NCBI RefSeq assembly: GCF_008728515.1
Contig: NC_044995.1
Location: forward strand, 41,455,576-41,519,575
From: Papio anubis
Lineage: Eukaryota; Chordata; Mammalia; Primates; Cercopithecidae
Direction of reading: 5' to 3'
Length of the DNA: 64,000 bases
In this document: positions 55,103-64,000 of the stretch, piece after piece
Numbering within the stretch: the stretch's first letter is position 1
How the letters are laid out: every line of letters begins with the position of its first letter
Made by a program: the position numbers and the translations under genes
Notes under the pieces: generated by a model
Seen by the model: only the letters and a program-made list of their open reading frames with translations
What the model was told of the DNA's origin: nothing
The model's database searches: none

Positions 55103-55886
55103 ACACATGCACACATATGTTTATTGTGGCACTATTCACAATAGCAAAGACTTGGAACCAACCCAAATGTCCATCAATGATAGACTGGATTAAGAAAATG
55201 TGGCACAGGCCGGGCGCGGTGGCTCAAGCCTGTAATCCCAGCACTGTGGGAGGCCGAGACGGGCGGATCACGAGGTCAGGAGATCGAGACCATCCTGGCT
55301 AACACGGTGAAACCCCGTCTCTACTAAAAAATACAAAAAACTAGCCGGGCGAGGTGGCGGGCGCCTGTAGTCCCAGCTACACAGGAGGCTGAGGCGGGAG
55401 AATGGCGTAAACCCGGGAGGCGGAGCTTGCAGTGAGCTGAGATCCGGCCACTGCACTCTAGCCTGGGCGACTGAGCGATACTCCGTCTCAAAAAATAAAT
55501 AAATAAATAAATAAATAAATAAGAAAATGTGGCACATATACACCATGGAATACTATGTAGCCATAAAAAAGGATGAGTTTATATCCTTTGCAGGGACATG
55601 GATGAAGCTGGAAACCATCATTCTCAGCAAACTATCACAAGGACAGAAAACCAAACACTGCATGTTCTCATTCATAGGTGGGAATTGAACAATGAGATCA
55701 CTTGGACACAGGGCGGGGAACATCACATATCCACACCGGGGCCTGTTGTGGGGTAGGGGCCTGCGGGAGGGATAGCATTAGGAGAAATACCTAATGTAAA
55801 TGACGAGTTAATGGGTGCAGCAAACCAACATGTCACATGTATACCTATGTAACCTGCACATTGTGCACATGTACCCTAGAACTTAA
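55103..55886 (+). mobile_element. 5'-truncated L1 (L1PA/L1PB-like) 3' end with an AluYR inserted
   Basis: The sequence is the end of L1 ORF2 (the ATGGAATACTATGTAGCCAT region) and the 3' UTR with the G-rich tract and ACATGTATACCTATGTAACC end, in sense orientation. An AluYR interrupts it at 55208-55519. Only the last ~470 nt of the element, plus ~90 nt upstream of the Alu, are present. It is non-functional. Confidence 0.88.
55208..55519 (+). mobile_element. AluYR in L1, with 17-bp target duplication
   Basis: Carries the cercopithecid markers GGCTCAAGCC, GAGACGGGCGG, CTAGCCGGGCGAGG, GGCGTAAACC and GATCCGGCCAC. The flanks TAAGAAAATGTGGCACA at 55191-55207 and 55520-55536 are identical. The tail is (AAAT)n. 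Confidence 0.93.
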
Positions 55887-55974
55887 AAAAAATGAAACCA
55901 TGAACAATCTTGGTTATTTACCAAGTTTGTTCTTGTTGAGGAAACAAAATTAAGATTTGAGAGAAAAAAAATAC

Positions 55975-57075
55975 AAAAATTAGCCAGGTGTGGTGGCACA
56001 CGCCTGTAATCTCAGCTACTCTAGAGGCTGAGGCGGGAGAATCACTTGAACTGGGAGGCAGAGTGCATTGAGCTGAGATCGCACCACTGCACTCTAGCCT
56101 GAGCGATAGAGCAAGACTGTCTGGAAAAAAAAAGAAAAAAATGTATTGCTGTTATTCTGGTGTTTGGCAAAGTGTTTCTACTTAACCTGTGTGACTTGAG
56201 ATGGTGAGATAGATTATGAGTCAGACACATTTGCGAAAGGCACTTAAATATCCCCAAAAGGACTTTTTTGTGGGGGTGGGGACTGGGTCTCGCTCTGTCA
56301 CTCACACTGGAGTATAGTGGTGCTATTACAGCTCACTGCAACCTTGACCTCCTGGGCTCAAGTGATCCTCCCACCTCAGCCTCCGTAAGAGCTGGGACTA
56401 TACGCTCCTGCCATGTCACCTGGCTAACTTTTTGCTTTTTATTTTATTTTATTTTATTTTATTTTTTATTTTTTATTTTTTTGAGACAGAGTCTCGCTGT
56501 GTCGCCCAGGCTGGAGTGCAGTGGCCGGATCTCAGCTCACTGCAAGCTCCGCCTCCCGGGTTCACGCCATTCTCCTGCCTCAGCCTCCCAAGTAGCTGGG
56601 ACTACAGGCGCCCGCCACCTCGCCCGGCTAGTTTTTGGTATTTTTTAGTAGAGACAGGGTTTCACCGTGTTAGCCAGGATGTTCTCGATCTCCTGACCTT
56701 GTGATCCACCCGTCTCGGCCTCCCAAAGTGCTGGGATTACAGGCTTGAGCCACCGCGCCCGGCCTATTTTATTTATTTATTTATTTTTTAGAGAAGGAGT
56801 CTCACTATGTCCCCCAGGCTGGAGTGCAATAGCACGGTCTTAGCTCAGTGCAACCTCCACCTCCTAAGTTCAAGTGATTCTCCTGCCTCAGCCTCCCCAG
56901 TAGTGGGATTACAGGCACCTGCCACCATGCCCAGCTAATTTTTGTATTTTTAGTAGAGACAGGGTTTCACCATGTTGGCCACACTGGTCTTGAACTCCTG
57001 ACCTTAGGTGATACGCCCACCTCAGCCTCCAAAAGTGCTGAGATTATAGGTGTGAGCCACCACACCTGGCCATCT
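55975..57075. mobile_element. Alus downstream of TYK2
   Basis: A sense right-half Alu (55975-56130), an antisense partial (56260-56435), the AluYR listed separately, and an antisense Alu (about 56785-57070). Unique sequence of about 130 nt separates the first two. Confidence 0.78.
56470..56764 (-). mobile_element. AluYR (antisense) downstream of TYK2
   Basis: Shows GTGGCCGGATCTCAG, CCACCTCGCCCGGCTAG and GGCTTGAGCCACCGCGCCCGG. A (TTTTA)n tract precedes it and splits an older partial Alu (56260-56435). Confidence 0.88.
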
Positions 57076-57184
57076 GGCTAATTCTAAAATTTTTTGTAGA
57101 TACAGAGTCTTACTCTGCTGCCCAGCCTGGTCTCAAACTCCTGGGCTCAAGTGATCCTCCCACCTTAGCCTCTTGAGTAATAGG

Positions 57185-57868
57185 ATAACAACTCAATTTG
57201 TTTAGAACAGTTTTAGGTTTACAGCAAAGTTGAGTGGAAAATACAGAGTTCTCCTATGCCCCCTCCCCCCCACCCCCCTGCACAACCTCCCTTGCTGTCC
57301 ACATCCTATACCACAGTGATACATTTGTTAGAATCTATGAACCTCAGCAGACACGGTGGTTCATGCCTGTAATCTCAGCACTTTGGGAGGTCAGGAGTTC
57401 AAGACCAGCCTGGGCAACATGGTGAAACCCCATCTCTACTAAAAATACAAAAACTAGCCATGCATGGTGGTGGGCACCTGTACCCCCAGCTACTCAGGAG
57501 GCTGAGGCAGGAGAATTGCTTGAACCCGGGAGGTGGAGGTGGAGGTTGCAGTGAGCCAAGATCGTGCTACTGCACTCCAGCCTGGGCGGCAGAGCGACAC
57601 TCCATCTGAAAAAAAAACAAAACAAAACAAAACAAAACTATGAACCTCCACTGACATATCATTTTCTCCTGAAGTTTGTACTTTACATGAGGGTTCACTC
57701 TTGCTGTTGTACGTTCTGTGGGGTTGGACAAACGTGTAAAGCATGAACCCATCAATATAGTATCACATGGAGTAGTTTCCCTGCACTAAGTCATTCATGC
57801 ACTGCCTATTCATCCCTCTTTTCTCACTAACCCCTGGCAACCGCTGATCTGTTATTTACTGTCCCCAT
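57185..57868. mobile_element. Old L1M-type fragment with an inserted Alu
   Basis: L1-like 3' sequence (TTTACAGCAAAGTTGAGTGG, later GGGTTGGACAAACG and CCCTGGCAACC). A sense Alu (57346-57637) splits it, with duplication CTATGAACCTC at 57335-57345 and 57638-57648. Confidence 0.7.
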
Positions 57869-60090
57869 AGTTTTGAGACAGTCTTGCTCTGTCATCCAGG
57901 CTGGAGTGCAGTGGCGCAATCTCTGCTCACTGCAACCTCCCCCTCCCATGCTCAAGTTAATTTCTGTATTTTTTGTAGAGCCGAAGTTTCGTCATGTTAT
58001 CCAGGTTGGTGAAGACCCGGGCTTAAATGATCCCCCTACCTCAGCCTCCCAAAGTGCTAGGCTTTCAGGCATGAGCCACCACACCTGCCCAATAGATCAT
58101 TTATTTTTAGTTCTGAATAATTAAATAAAAATACAAACAAGGTTCCCAATTGCATTTGGTTGAGGCTAGTTTTCTGTAAGTCTCTTTTAGTTCTGAAAAA
58201 ATAAAAAATAAAAATACAGGGCCAGGCACAGTGGCTCATGCCTGTAATCCTAGCACTTTGGTTGGCCGAGGCAGGCAGACCACCTGAGGTCAAGAGAGAC
58301 CAACATGGCCAACATGGCAAAACCCCGTCTCTACTAAAAATACAAAAATTAGCTGGGTGCGGTGGCATGCGCCTATAATCCCAGCTACTCAGGAGGCTGA
58401 GGCAGGAGAAATGCTTGAACCCAGGAAGCGGAGGATGCAGGGAGCCGAGATTGCCCCACTGCACTCCAGCCTGGGCAACAAGAGTGAAACTCCATCTCAA
58501 AAAATAAAATTAAATTAAACAAAAATACAAACAAGGTCCCCAATTGCATTTGGTCGAGGCCAGTTTTCTGTAAGTCTCTTTTGGTCTATGGGTTCCTCTT
58601 TATGTCTTTTGCCCCCTTGCAACATATTTGTGGATGAAACTAGGTTGTTTGTCTTGTTGACTTTTTTTTTTTTTTTTGAGATGTAGCCTTGTTCTGTCGC
58701 CCAGGCAGGAGTGCAGTGGCATGATCTTGGCTCACTGCAACCTCTGCCTCCTGGGTCCAAGCGATTCTCCTGCCTCAGTCTCCCAAGTAGCTGGGATTAC
58801 AGGCCTGGGGCCAGTACGCCTGACTAATTTTTGTATTTTTAGTAGAGATGGGGTTTCGCCATGTTGGCCAGGCTGGTCTCGAACTCCTAACCTCAAGTGA
58901 TCCGCTCACCTCGGCCTCCCAAAGTGCTGGAATTACAGTCATGGGCCACCGCGCCTGGCCTGTTTTTTTTTTCCTTTTTCTGCATTGCTATTAAAGATTT
59001 TGGCTGAGGCCGGGCGCAGTGGCTTATGCCTGTAATCCCAACTCTGTGGGAGGCCAAGGCGGGTGAATCACCTGAGGTCAGGAGTTCAAGACAAGCCTGG
59101 CCAACATGGTGAAACCCTGTCTCTACTAAAAATACAAAAATTAGCTGGGTGTGGTGGCAGGCGCCTATTATCTCAGCTACTTGGGTAGCTGAGGCAGGAG
59201 AATCACTTGAACCTGGGAGGTGGAGGTTGTAGCGAGCTAAGATTATACCACCGCACTCCAGCCTGAGCGACAGAGCAAGACTTTATCTCAAAAAAAAAAA
59301 AAAAAAAAAAGATTGTTTCCTCATAATCGTAAAGCCGTTATACTCAGTGCAGGTACAGCTAGTACATTTTGCTCAACCCCCCACAGGCTCTGTTCCCTTT
59401 ACGAGGTATTTATTTATTTTTATTTTTGCGACAGAATCTTGCTCTGTCATCCTGGCTGGAGTGCAGTGGCACGATCTTGGCTCACTGCAACCTCCGCCTC
59501 CAGGGCTGTCAGTTCTTGTGCCTCAGTCTTCCAAGTATCTGGGAGTAGAGGCGTGCACCACCACGTCCAGTGAATTTTTTGTATTTTTAGTAGCCATGTT
59601 GGCCAGGCTTTTACTAGCTATTTATAATATGCTTGAATCACTCACAGGAATGAAATACTGTCAGTATCAATAGTTAGCAGCCCTTTCAAAATACATTTTG
59701 TTGCTTCTATAGAAACCTTAACTATTCTATTAGTCCAGTAATTCCAAATGGTCTTATTATTTCTTGGGTTTTTTGTCTTTTGTTTTTGTTTTTGTTTTGA
59801 GACATTGTTTCTCTCTTGTTGCCCAAGCTGGAGTGCAATGGTGCGACCTCGGCTCACTGCAAACTCCTCCTCTGAGGTTCAAGTGATTCTCCTGCCTCAG
59901 CCTCACAAGTAGCTGGGATTACAGGCACGAGCCACCATGCCTGGCTAATTTTTTGGATTTTTAGTAGAGACCGGGTTTCATCATGTTAGCCAGGCTGGTC
60001 TTGAACTCCTGACCTCAGGTAATCCATCCACTTCAGCCTCCCAAAGTCCTGGAATTATAGGCGTGAGCCACCGCACCTCGCTGATCTTAT
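57868..60090. mobile_element. Alus of both strands
   Basis: Antisense internally deleted Alu (57868-58090), sense Alu (58219-58515), antisense Alu (58655-58961), sense Alu (59003-59310), antisense partial (59425-59605) and antisense Alu (59795-60085). Stretches of 50-200 nt between them are unique. Confidence 0.78.
58105..58580 (+). repeat. 80-nt tandem duplication split by an Alu
   Basis: Copy 1 is 58105-58184. Copy 2 is 58185-58218 plus 58521-58578, separated by a sense Alu. Shared words include TACAAACAAGG, CCAATTGCATTTGGT and AGTTTTCTGTAAGTCTC. About six substitutions separate the copies. Confidence 0.8.
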
Positions 60091-60173
60091 TATTTCTATA
60101 CATAATATATGATATTTTGACTGGGCACAGCAGCCTACGCTTGTAATCACAGCACTTTGGGAGGCCAAGGCAG

Positions 60174-60227
60174 GTGGATCACCTGAGGTCAGTGGATCAC
60201 CTGAGGTCGGTGGATCACCTGAGGTCA
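60174..60227 (+). repeat. 18-nt triplication inside an Alu
   Basis: Three consecutive copies of GTGGATCACCTGAGGTCA (one with a final G) where a normal Alu has one. Confidence 0.93.
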
Positions 60228-60290
60228 GCAGATCGAGACCAGCTTGGCCGACATGGCAAAACCCCATTTCTACTACAAATACAAAAATTA

Positions 60291-60585
60291 GGCCGGGTGC
60301 GGTGGCTCAAGCCTGTAATCCCAGCACTTTGGGAGGCCGAGACGGGCGGATCACCAGGTCAGGAGATCGAGACCATCCTGGCTAACCTGGTGAAACCCCA
60401 TCTCTACTAAGAAATACAAAAAACTAGCCAGGCGAGGTGGCAGGCGCCTGTAGTCCCAGCTACTCGGGAGGCTGAGGCAGGAGAATGGCGTAAACCCGGG
60501 AGGCGGAGCTCGCAGTGAGCTGAGATCCGGCCACTGCACTCCAGCCTGGGCGACAGAGCAAGACTCCGTCTCAAAAAAAAAAAAA
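60291..60585 (+). mobile_element. AluYR nested in an older Alu
   Basis: A sense AluYR within an older sense Alu (about 60118-60770). The AAAAATTA word of the host Alu is repeated on both sides. Confidence 0.9.
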
Positions 60586-61134
60586 AAAAAATTAGCCAGA
60601 TGTGGTGGCACACACCTGTAATCCCAGCTAGTCTGGAGGCTGAGGCAGGAGAATTGCTTGAACCCGGAAGGTGGAGGTTGTAGTGAGCCGAGGTTGCGGC
60701 ACTGTACTCCAGCCTGGGAGACAGAGGGAGACTCCATTTCAAACAACAACAACAACAACAACAACAAAAAGGCCAGGCACAGTGGCTTATGCCTGTAATC
60801 CCAGCACTTTCAGAGGCCAGGCAGGCTGATCACAAGGTCAAGACATTGAGACCATCGTAGCCAACATGGTGAAACCCTGACTCTACTAAAAATACAAAAA
60901 TTAGCTGGTTGTGGTGGCACACGCCTGTAGGCCCAGCTACTTGGGAGGCTGATGCAGGAGAATTGCTTGAACCTGGGAGGCAGAGGTTGCAGTGAGCCAA
61001 TACCGTGCCACTGCACTCCAACCTGGTGACAGAGCAAGACTCAGTCGCAAAGGAGAAAAAAAAAGTTTATTTATGGAATAGGTCCCATGTTTTTATTGAA
61101 GATTCCCAAAGGCTTTTAGAGGGTTTTTAATTTT

Positions 61135-62005
61135 TTCTTTAATTTTTTTTTTTTTTTAATAATAGAGATGGGTGTCTCCCTATGTTGCCCAGGCTGGTCT
61201 CAAACTCCTGGCCTCAAGCAATCCTCCCACCTCACTCTCCTAAAGTGCTGGGATTACAGATATGAGCCACCATGCCCAGCCAAGTTTAGCTTTTTCACAA
61301 TAAAGGAAAGGAACAGTGTCAATCCATGATTATCAGAACAGCAATTTAGTAAGATCATCTTCAGCTGGGCACGGTGGCTCACGCCTGTAATCCCAGCACT
61401 TTGGGAAGCCAAGGCAGGTGGATCACCTGAGGTCAGGAGTTCGAGACCAGCCTGGCCAACAGGGTGAAACACCTGTCTCTACTAAAAATAGAAAAATTAG
61501 CCAGATGTGACCAGCCTGGCCAACAGGGTGAAACACCTGTCTCTAATAAAAGTACAAAAATTAGCCAGATGTGGTGGCAGGTGCCTGTCATTCCAGCTAC
61601 TTGGGAGGCTGAGGCAGGAGAATCGTTTGAACTTGGAAGGCAGAGGTTGCAGTGAGCCAAGATTGAACCACTGCACTCCAGCCTGGGCAACAAAGTGAGA
61701 ATTCATATGAAAAAATACTGATAATAATAAGATCATCTTCAGAACTCAGTTCCTGGTGCATGAAGAGATTCCATACAGCCCCCTTACTTTCAGTTCTTAG
61801 AAAGAAGAATATGCCAGCCTGACCAACATGGTGAAACCCCCGTCTCTAATAAAAGTACAAAAATTAGCCAGGTGTGGTGGCGTGCACCTGTAATGCCAGC
61901 TACTCAGGAGGCTGAGGCAGGAGAATCACTTGAACCCGGGAGGTGGAGGTTGCAGTGAGCCCAGCCTGGGCGACAGAGCGAGACTCATTCCCACCCCTCA
62001 AAAAA
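61135..62005. mobile_element. Alu pieces
   Basis: Antisense right half (61135-61282), sense Alu (61364-61720) enlarged by an internal duplication, and a sense Alu lacking its first part (61810-62005). Confidence 0.78.
61445..61572 (+). repeat. 64-nt tandem duplication inside an Alu
   Basis: 61445-61508 and 61509-61572 are two copies of the same Alu segment, from GACCAGCCTGGCCAACAGGG to TTAGCCAGATGT, with two or three differences. Confidence 0.93.
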
Positions 62006-62013
62006 AAAAAAAC

Positions 62014-62321
62014 GGCCGGGCGCGGTGGCTCAAGCCTGTAGTCCCAGCACTTTGGGAGGCCGAGACGGGCGGATCACGAGGTCAGGAGATCGAGACCATC
62101 CTGGCTAACACGGTGAAACCCCGTCTCTACTAAAAAATACAAAAAACTAGCCGGGCGAAGTGGCGGGCGCCTGTGGTCCCAGCTACTCGGGAGGCTGAGG
62201 CAGGAGAATGGCATGAACCCAGGAGGCGGAGCTTGCAGTGAGCTGAGATCCGGCCACTGCACTCCAGCCTGGGCGACAGAGCCAGACTCAGTCTCAAAAA
62301 AAAAAAAAAAAAAAAAAAAAA
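62014..62321 (+). mobile_element. AluYR downstream of TYK2
   Basis: A sense AluYR with markers GGCTCAAGCCTG, GAGACGGGCGG and GATCCGGCCAC and a long A tail. It is inserted at the tail of another Alu (61810-62005). Confidence 0.9.
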
Positions 62322-62384
62322 ACAAGAAGAAGAATATGAAAGAGACAGGATCAATAACTACCTTCATTGTTTAATAGCCTAAGA

Positions 62385-62695
62385 GTGAAAACCAAACACA
62401 GTGGCTCACTCCTGTAATCCCAGCACTTTGGGAGGTTGAGGTGGGAGGATCGCTTGAGTCCAGGGGTTCGAGATCAGCCTGGGCAATATGTCAAACACTC
62501 ATCTCTAGAAAAAATACAAAAATGAGCCGAGTGTAGTGGCACCTACCTATAGTCCCAGTTACTAGGGAGGCTGAAGTGGGAGGATCACCTGAGCCTGTGA
62601 GGTCAAGGTTGCAGTGAGCCATGATTAAGCCACTGCATTCCAGCCTGGGCGGCACAGCCAGACCCTGTCTCAGGAAAAAGAAAAAAAAAAAAAAA
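62385..62695 (+). mobile_element. Sense Alu
   Basis: An older sense Alu with an interrupted A tail. Confidence 0.82.
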
Positions 62696-62699
62696 AAGC

Positions 62700-63030
62700 C
62701 AAATCTTTTCATCCCAGGATGTCTGAAAATGACAGAGTCTATGGAGTATGGATGCAGAAAAGTAGTTATTCCTACTAGAAAAAAAAAAAGAAATGTGGAC
62801 ACAGCCACTCAAGATCAGAGACTCAACCAGTGAAAGCAATTAGCTTCAATTTCATTGTCACCAGGAGGGCACACACCAGAGAACCTGGGAGAAAGCCTGG
62901 GTTAGAGCCCTTAGCATTCTCAGTGTTACTGGTGCTGTGGTTCAACAACCTTTGTGGGAATGAGGAGAACCAGAGACCATCACCATCACTCCTAAAAAGG
63001 ATACTATAGCAACAATGTGGCTGTCAAAAA
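62700..63030. other. Unidentified non-Alu sequence
   Basis: About 330 nt of unique-looking sequence. No convincing ORF, splice site pattern or repeat family is recognised. The short frame from ATGTCTGAAAATGAC stops after fewer than 25 codons. Confidence 0.5.
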
Positions 63031-64000
63031 TCAGCTGGAGGCCAGTTGTGGTAGCTCAGGCCTGTAATCCTAGCACTTTGGGAGGCCAAGGCAGGCGGAT
63101 CACCTGAGGTCAGGAGTTCGAGACTAGCCTGGTCAACACGGTGAAACCCTGTCTCTACTAAAAATAGAAAAAATTAGCCGGGTGTGGTGGTGCGTGCCTA
63201 TAATCCCAGCTACTCAGGAAGCTGAGGTGGGATAATCACTTCAACCTGGGAGGCAGAGGTTGCAGTGAGCCCCAGACTGTGCCACTGCACTCCAGCCTGG
63301 GTGACAGAGTCAGACCCTGTCTCAAAAAAAAAAAAAAAAAAAAAAAACAGCTGGAGTTTAATTTATACACTGTTTGCAATCCAGACTGTATTTGCTTTCT
63401 TGTCAACGGCTTGACATATGTGCAGGAGCTCCTTAAACATGTGTAAGTGACCTTTCTCTGTCGCCCAGACTGGAGTGCAGGGGCACAATCTCAGCTAACT
63501 GCAACCTCCACTTCCCAGACTCAAGCAATCCTCCTGCTGCAGCCTCCTGAGTAGCTGGGACTACAGGTGTGTGCCATCAAGCTTGGCTGATTTTTTGTAT
63601 TTTTAGTAGAGACAGGGTTTTGGCATGCTGCCCAGGCTGGTCTGGAACTCCCGACCTCAAGGGATCCACCCATCTTGACCTCCCAAAGTGCTAGGATTAC
63701 AGGTGTGAGACACCACTCCTGGCCCAGAAATACTTCATCATCAGAAATATTACTGGAGGGTGTAGAAGGGTACACCGATAATCCCAGCACTTTGGGAGGT
63801 CAAGGCAGGCAGATCCCCTAAGCTTAGGAGTTCAAGACCAACCTGGGCAATATGATGAAAGCCGTCTCTACAAAAAATTAGCCAGGCGCGGTGGTGTGCA
63901 CCTGTGGTCCCAGATCCTAGGGAGGCTGAGGTGGGAGGATCGCTTGAACTCAGGAGGCTGAGATTGCAGTGAGCTGAGATTGCGCCCCTGCACTCCAGCC
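63031..64000. mobile_element. Alus at the window end
   Basis: A sense Alu (63031-63348), an antisense Alu (63440-63725) and a sense Alu cut by the window edge (63755-64000). Confidence 0.82.

Larger units (their letters stand above)
60118..61060 (+). mobile_element. Sense Alus, one with an internal triplication
   Basis: An older sense Alu (60118-60290 and 60586-60745) with an (AAC)n tail at 60740-60766, host of the AluYR. A second sense Alu follows (60769-61060). Confidence 0.8.

Noticed and set aside
62720..62800. Possible small gene starting ATGTCTGAAAATGAC
   Set aside because: The frame closes after fewer than 25 codons, with no splice signals or similarity.
53281..64000. Start of the next gene (ICAM3 in human order)
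   Set aside because: No exon-like coding segment was found downstream of TYK2; the next gene probably lies beyond the window.

Overview
The window is primate nuclear DNA from an Old World monkey. The case for a primate is the Alu-dominated repeat content together with two intact, human-like protein-coding genes. The case for a cercopithecid is about ten young Alu copies that carry the bases of the cercopithecid AluYR group. These are GGCTCAAGCCTG near the start, GAGACGGGCGG, CTAGCCGGGCGAGG, GGCGTAAACCC and GAGATCCGGCCAC, and several copies have clean target-site duplications. The species cannot be fixed from the sequence. Gene order matches human 19p13.2, read in the sense direction of both genes: CDC37 first, then TYK2.

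Bases 1-5666 are the 3' part of CDC37 intron 1; exon 1, which encodes residues 1-34, lies outside the window. CDC37 exons 2-8 run from 5667 to 9989, with a 3' UTR to about 10410. The intergenic stretch (about 10.4-18.3 kb) holds Alus, old L2/MIR remnants and two homologous copies of a segment with a CTCF-like core (10669 and 12792). A CpG-rich, TATA-less, CCAAT-rich promoter for TYK2 lies at about 18.3-18.65 kb. TYK2 coding exons 3-25 run from 20692 to 52980, with polyadenylation at about 53280. The 23 coding exons sum to 3,564 nt (1,187 codons plus stop), in frame, all with GT-AG introns. From 53.3 to 64 kb there is only repeat-filled intergenic DNA: Alus, an L1 3' end, older L1 remnants and short unidentified stretches.

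The two genes are functionally related. CDC37 is the co-chaperone that loads protein kinases onto HSP90, and TYK2 is a JAK-family kinase, a class that includes HSP90/CDC37 clients. TYK2 carries a FERM domain, an SH2-like domain, a pseudokinase (HGN and DPG in place of HRD and DFG) and an active tyrosine kinase.

The least ordinary parts are: a roughly 1.85-kb degenerate tetranucleotide tract in TYK2 intron 3 with a CpG- and GATC-dense core; three patches of Alu sequence with many small indels that look like poorly polished assembly; a G-rich minisatellite filling most of TYK2 intron 13; a tandem splice acceptor 9 nt apart at TYK2 exon 19; the paired CTCF-like elements; and several internal duplications. 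I see no previously undescribed biological system.
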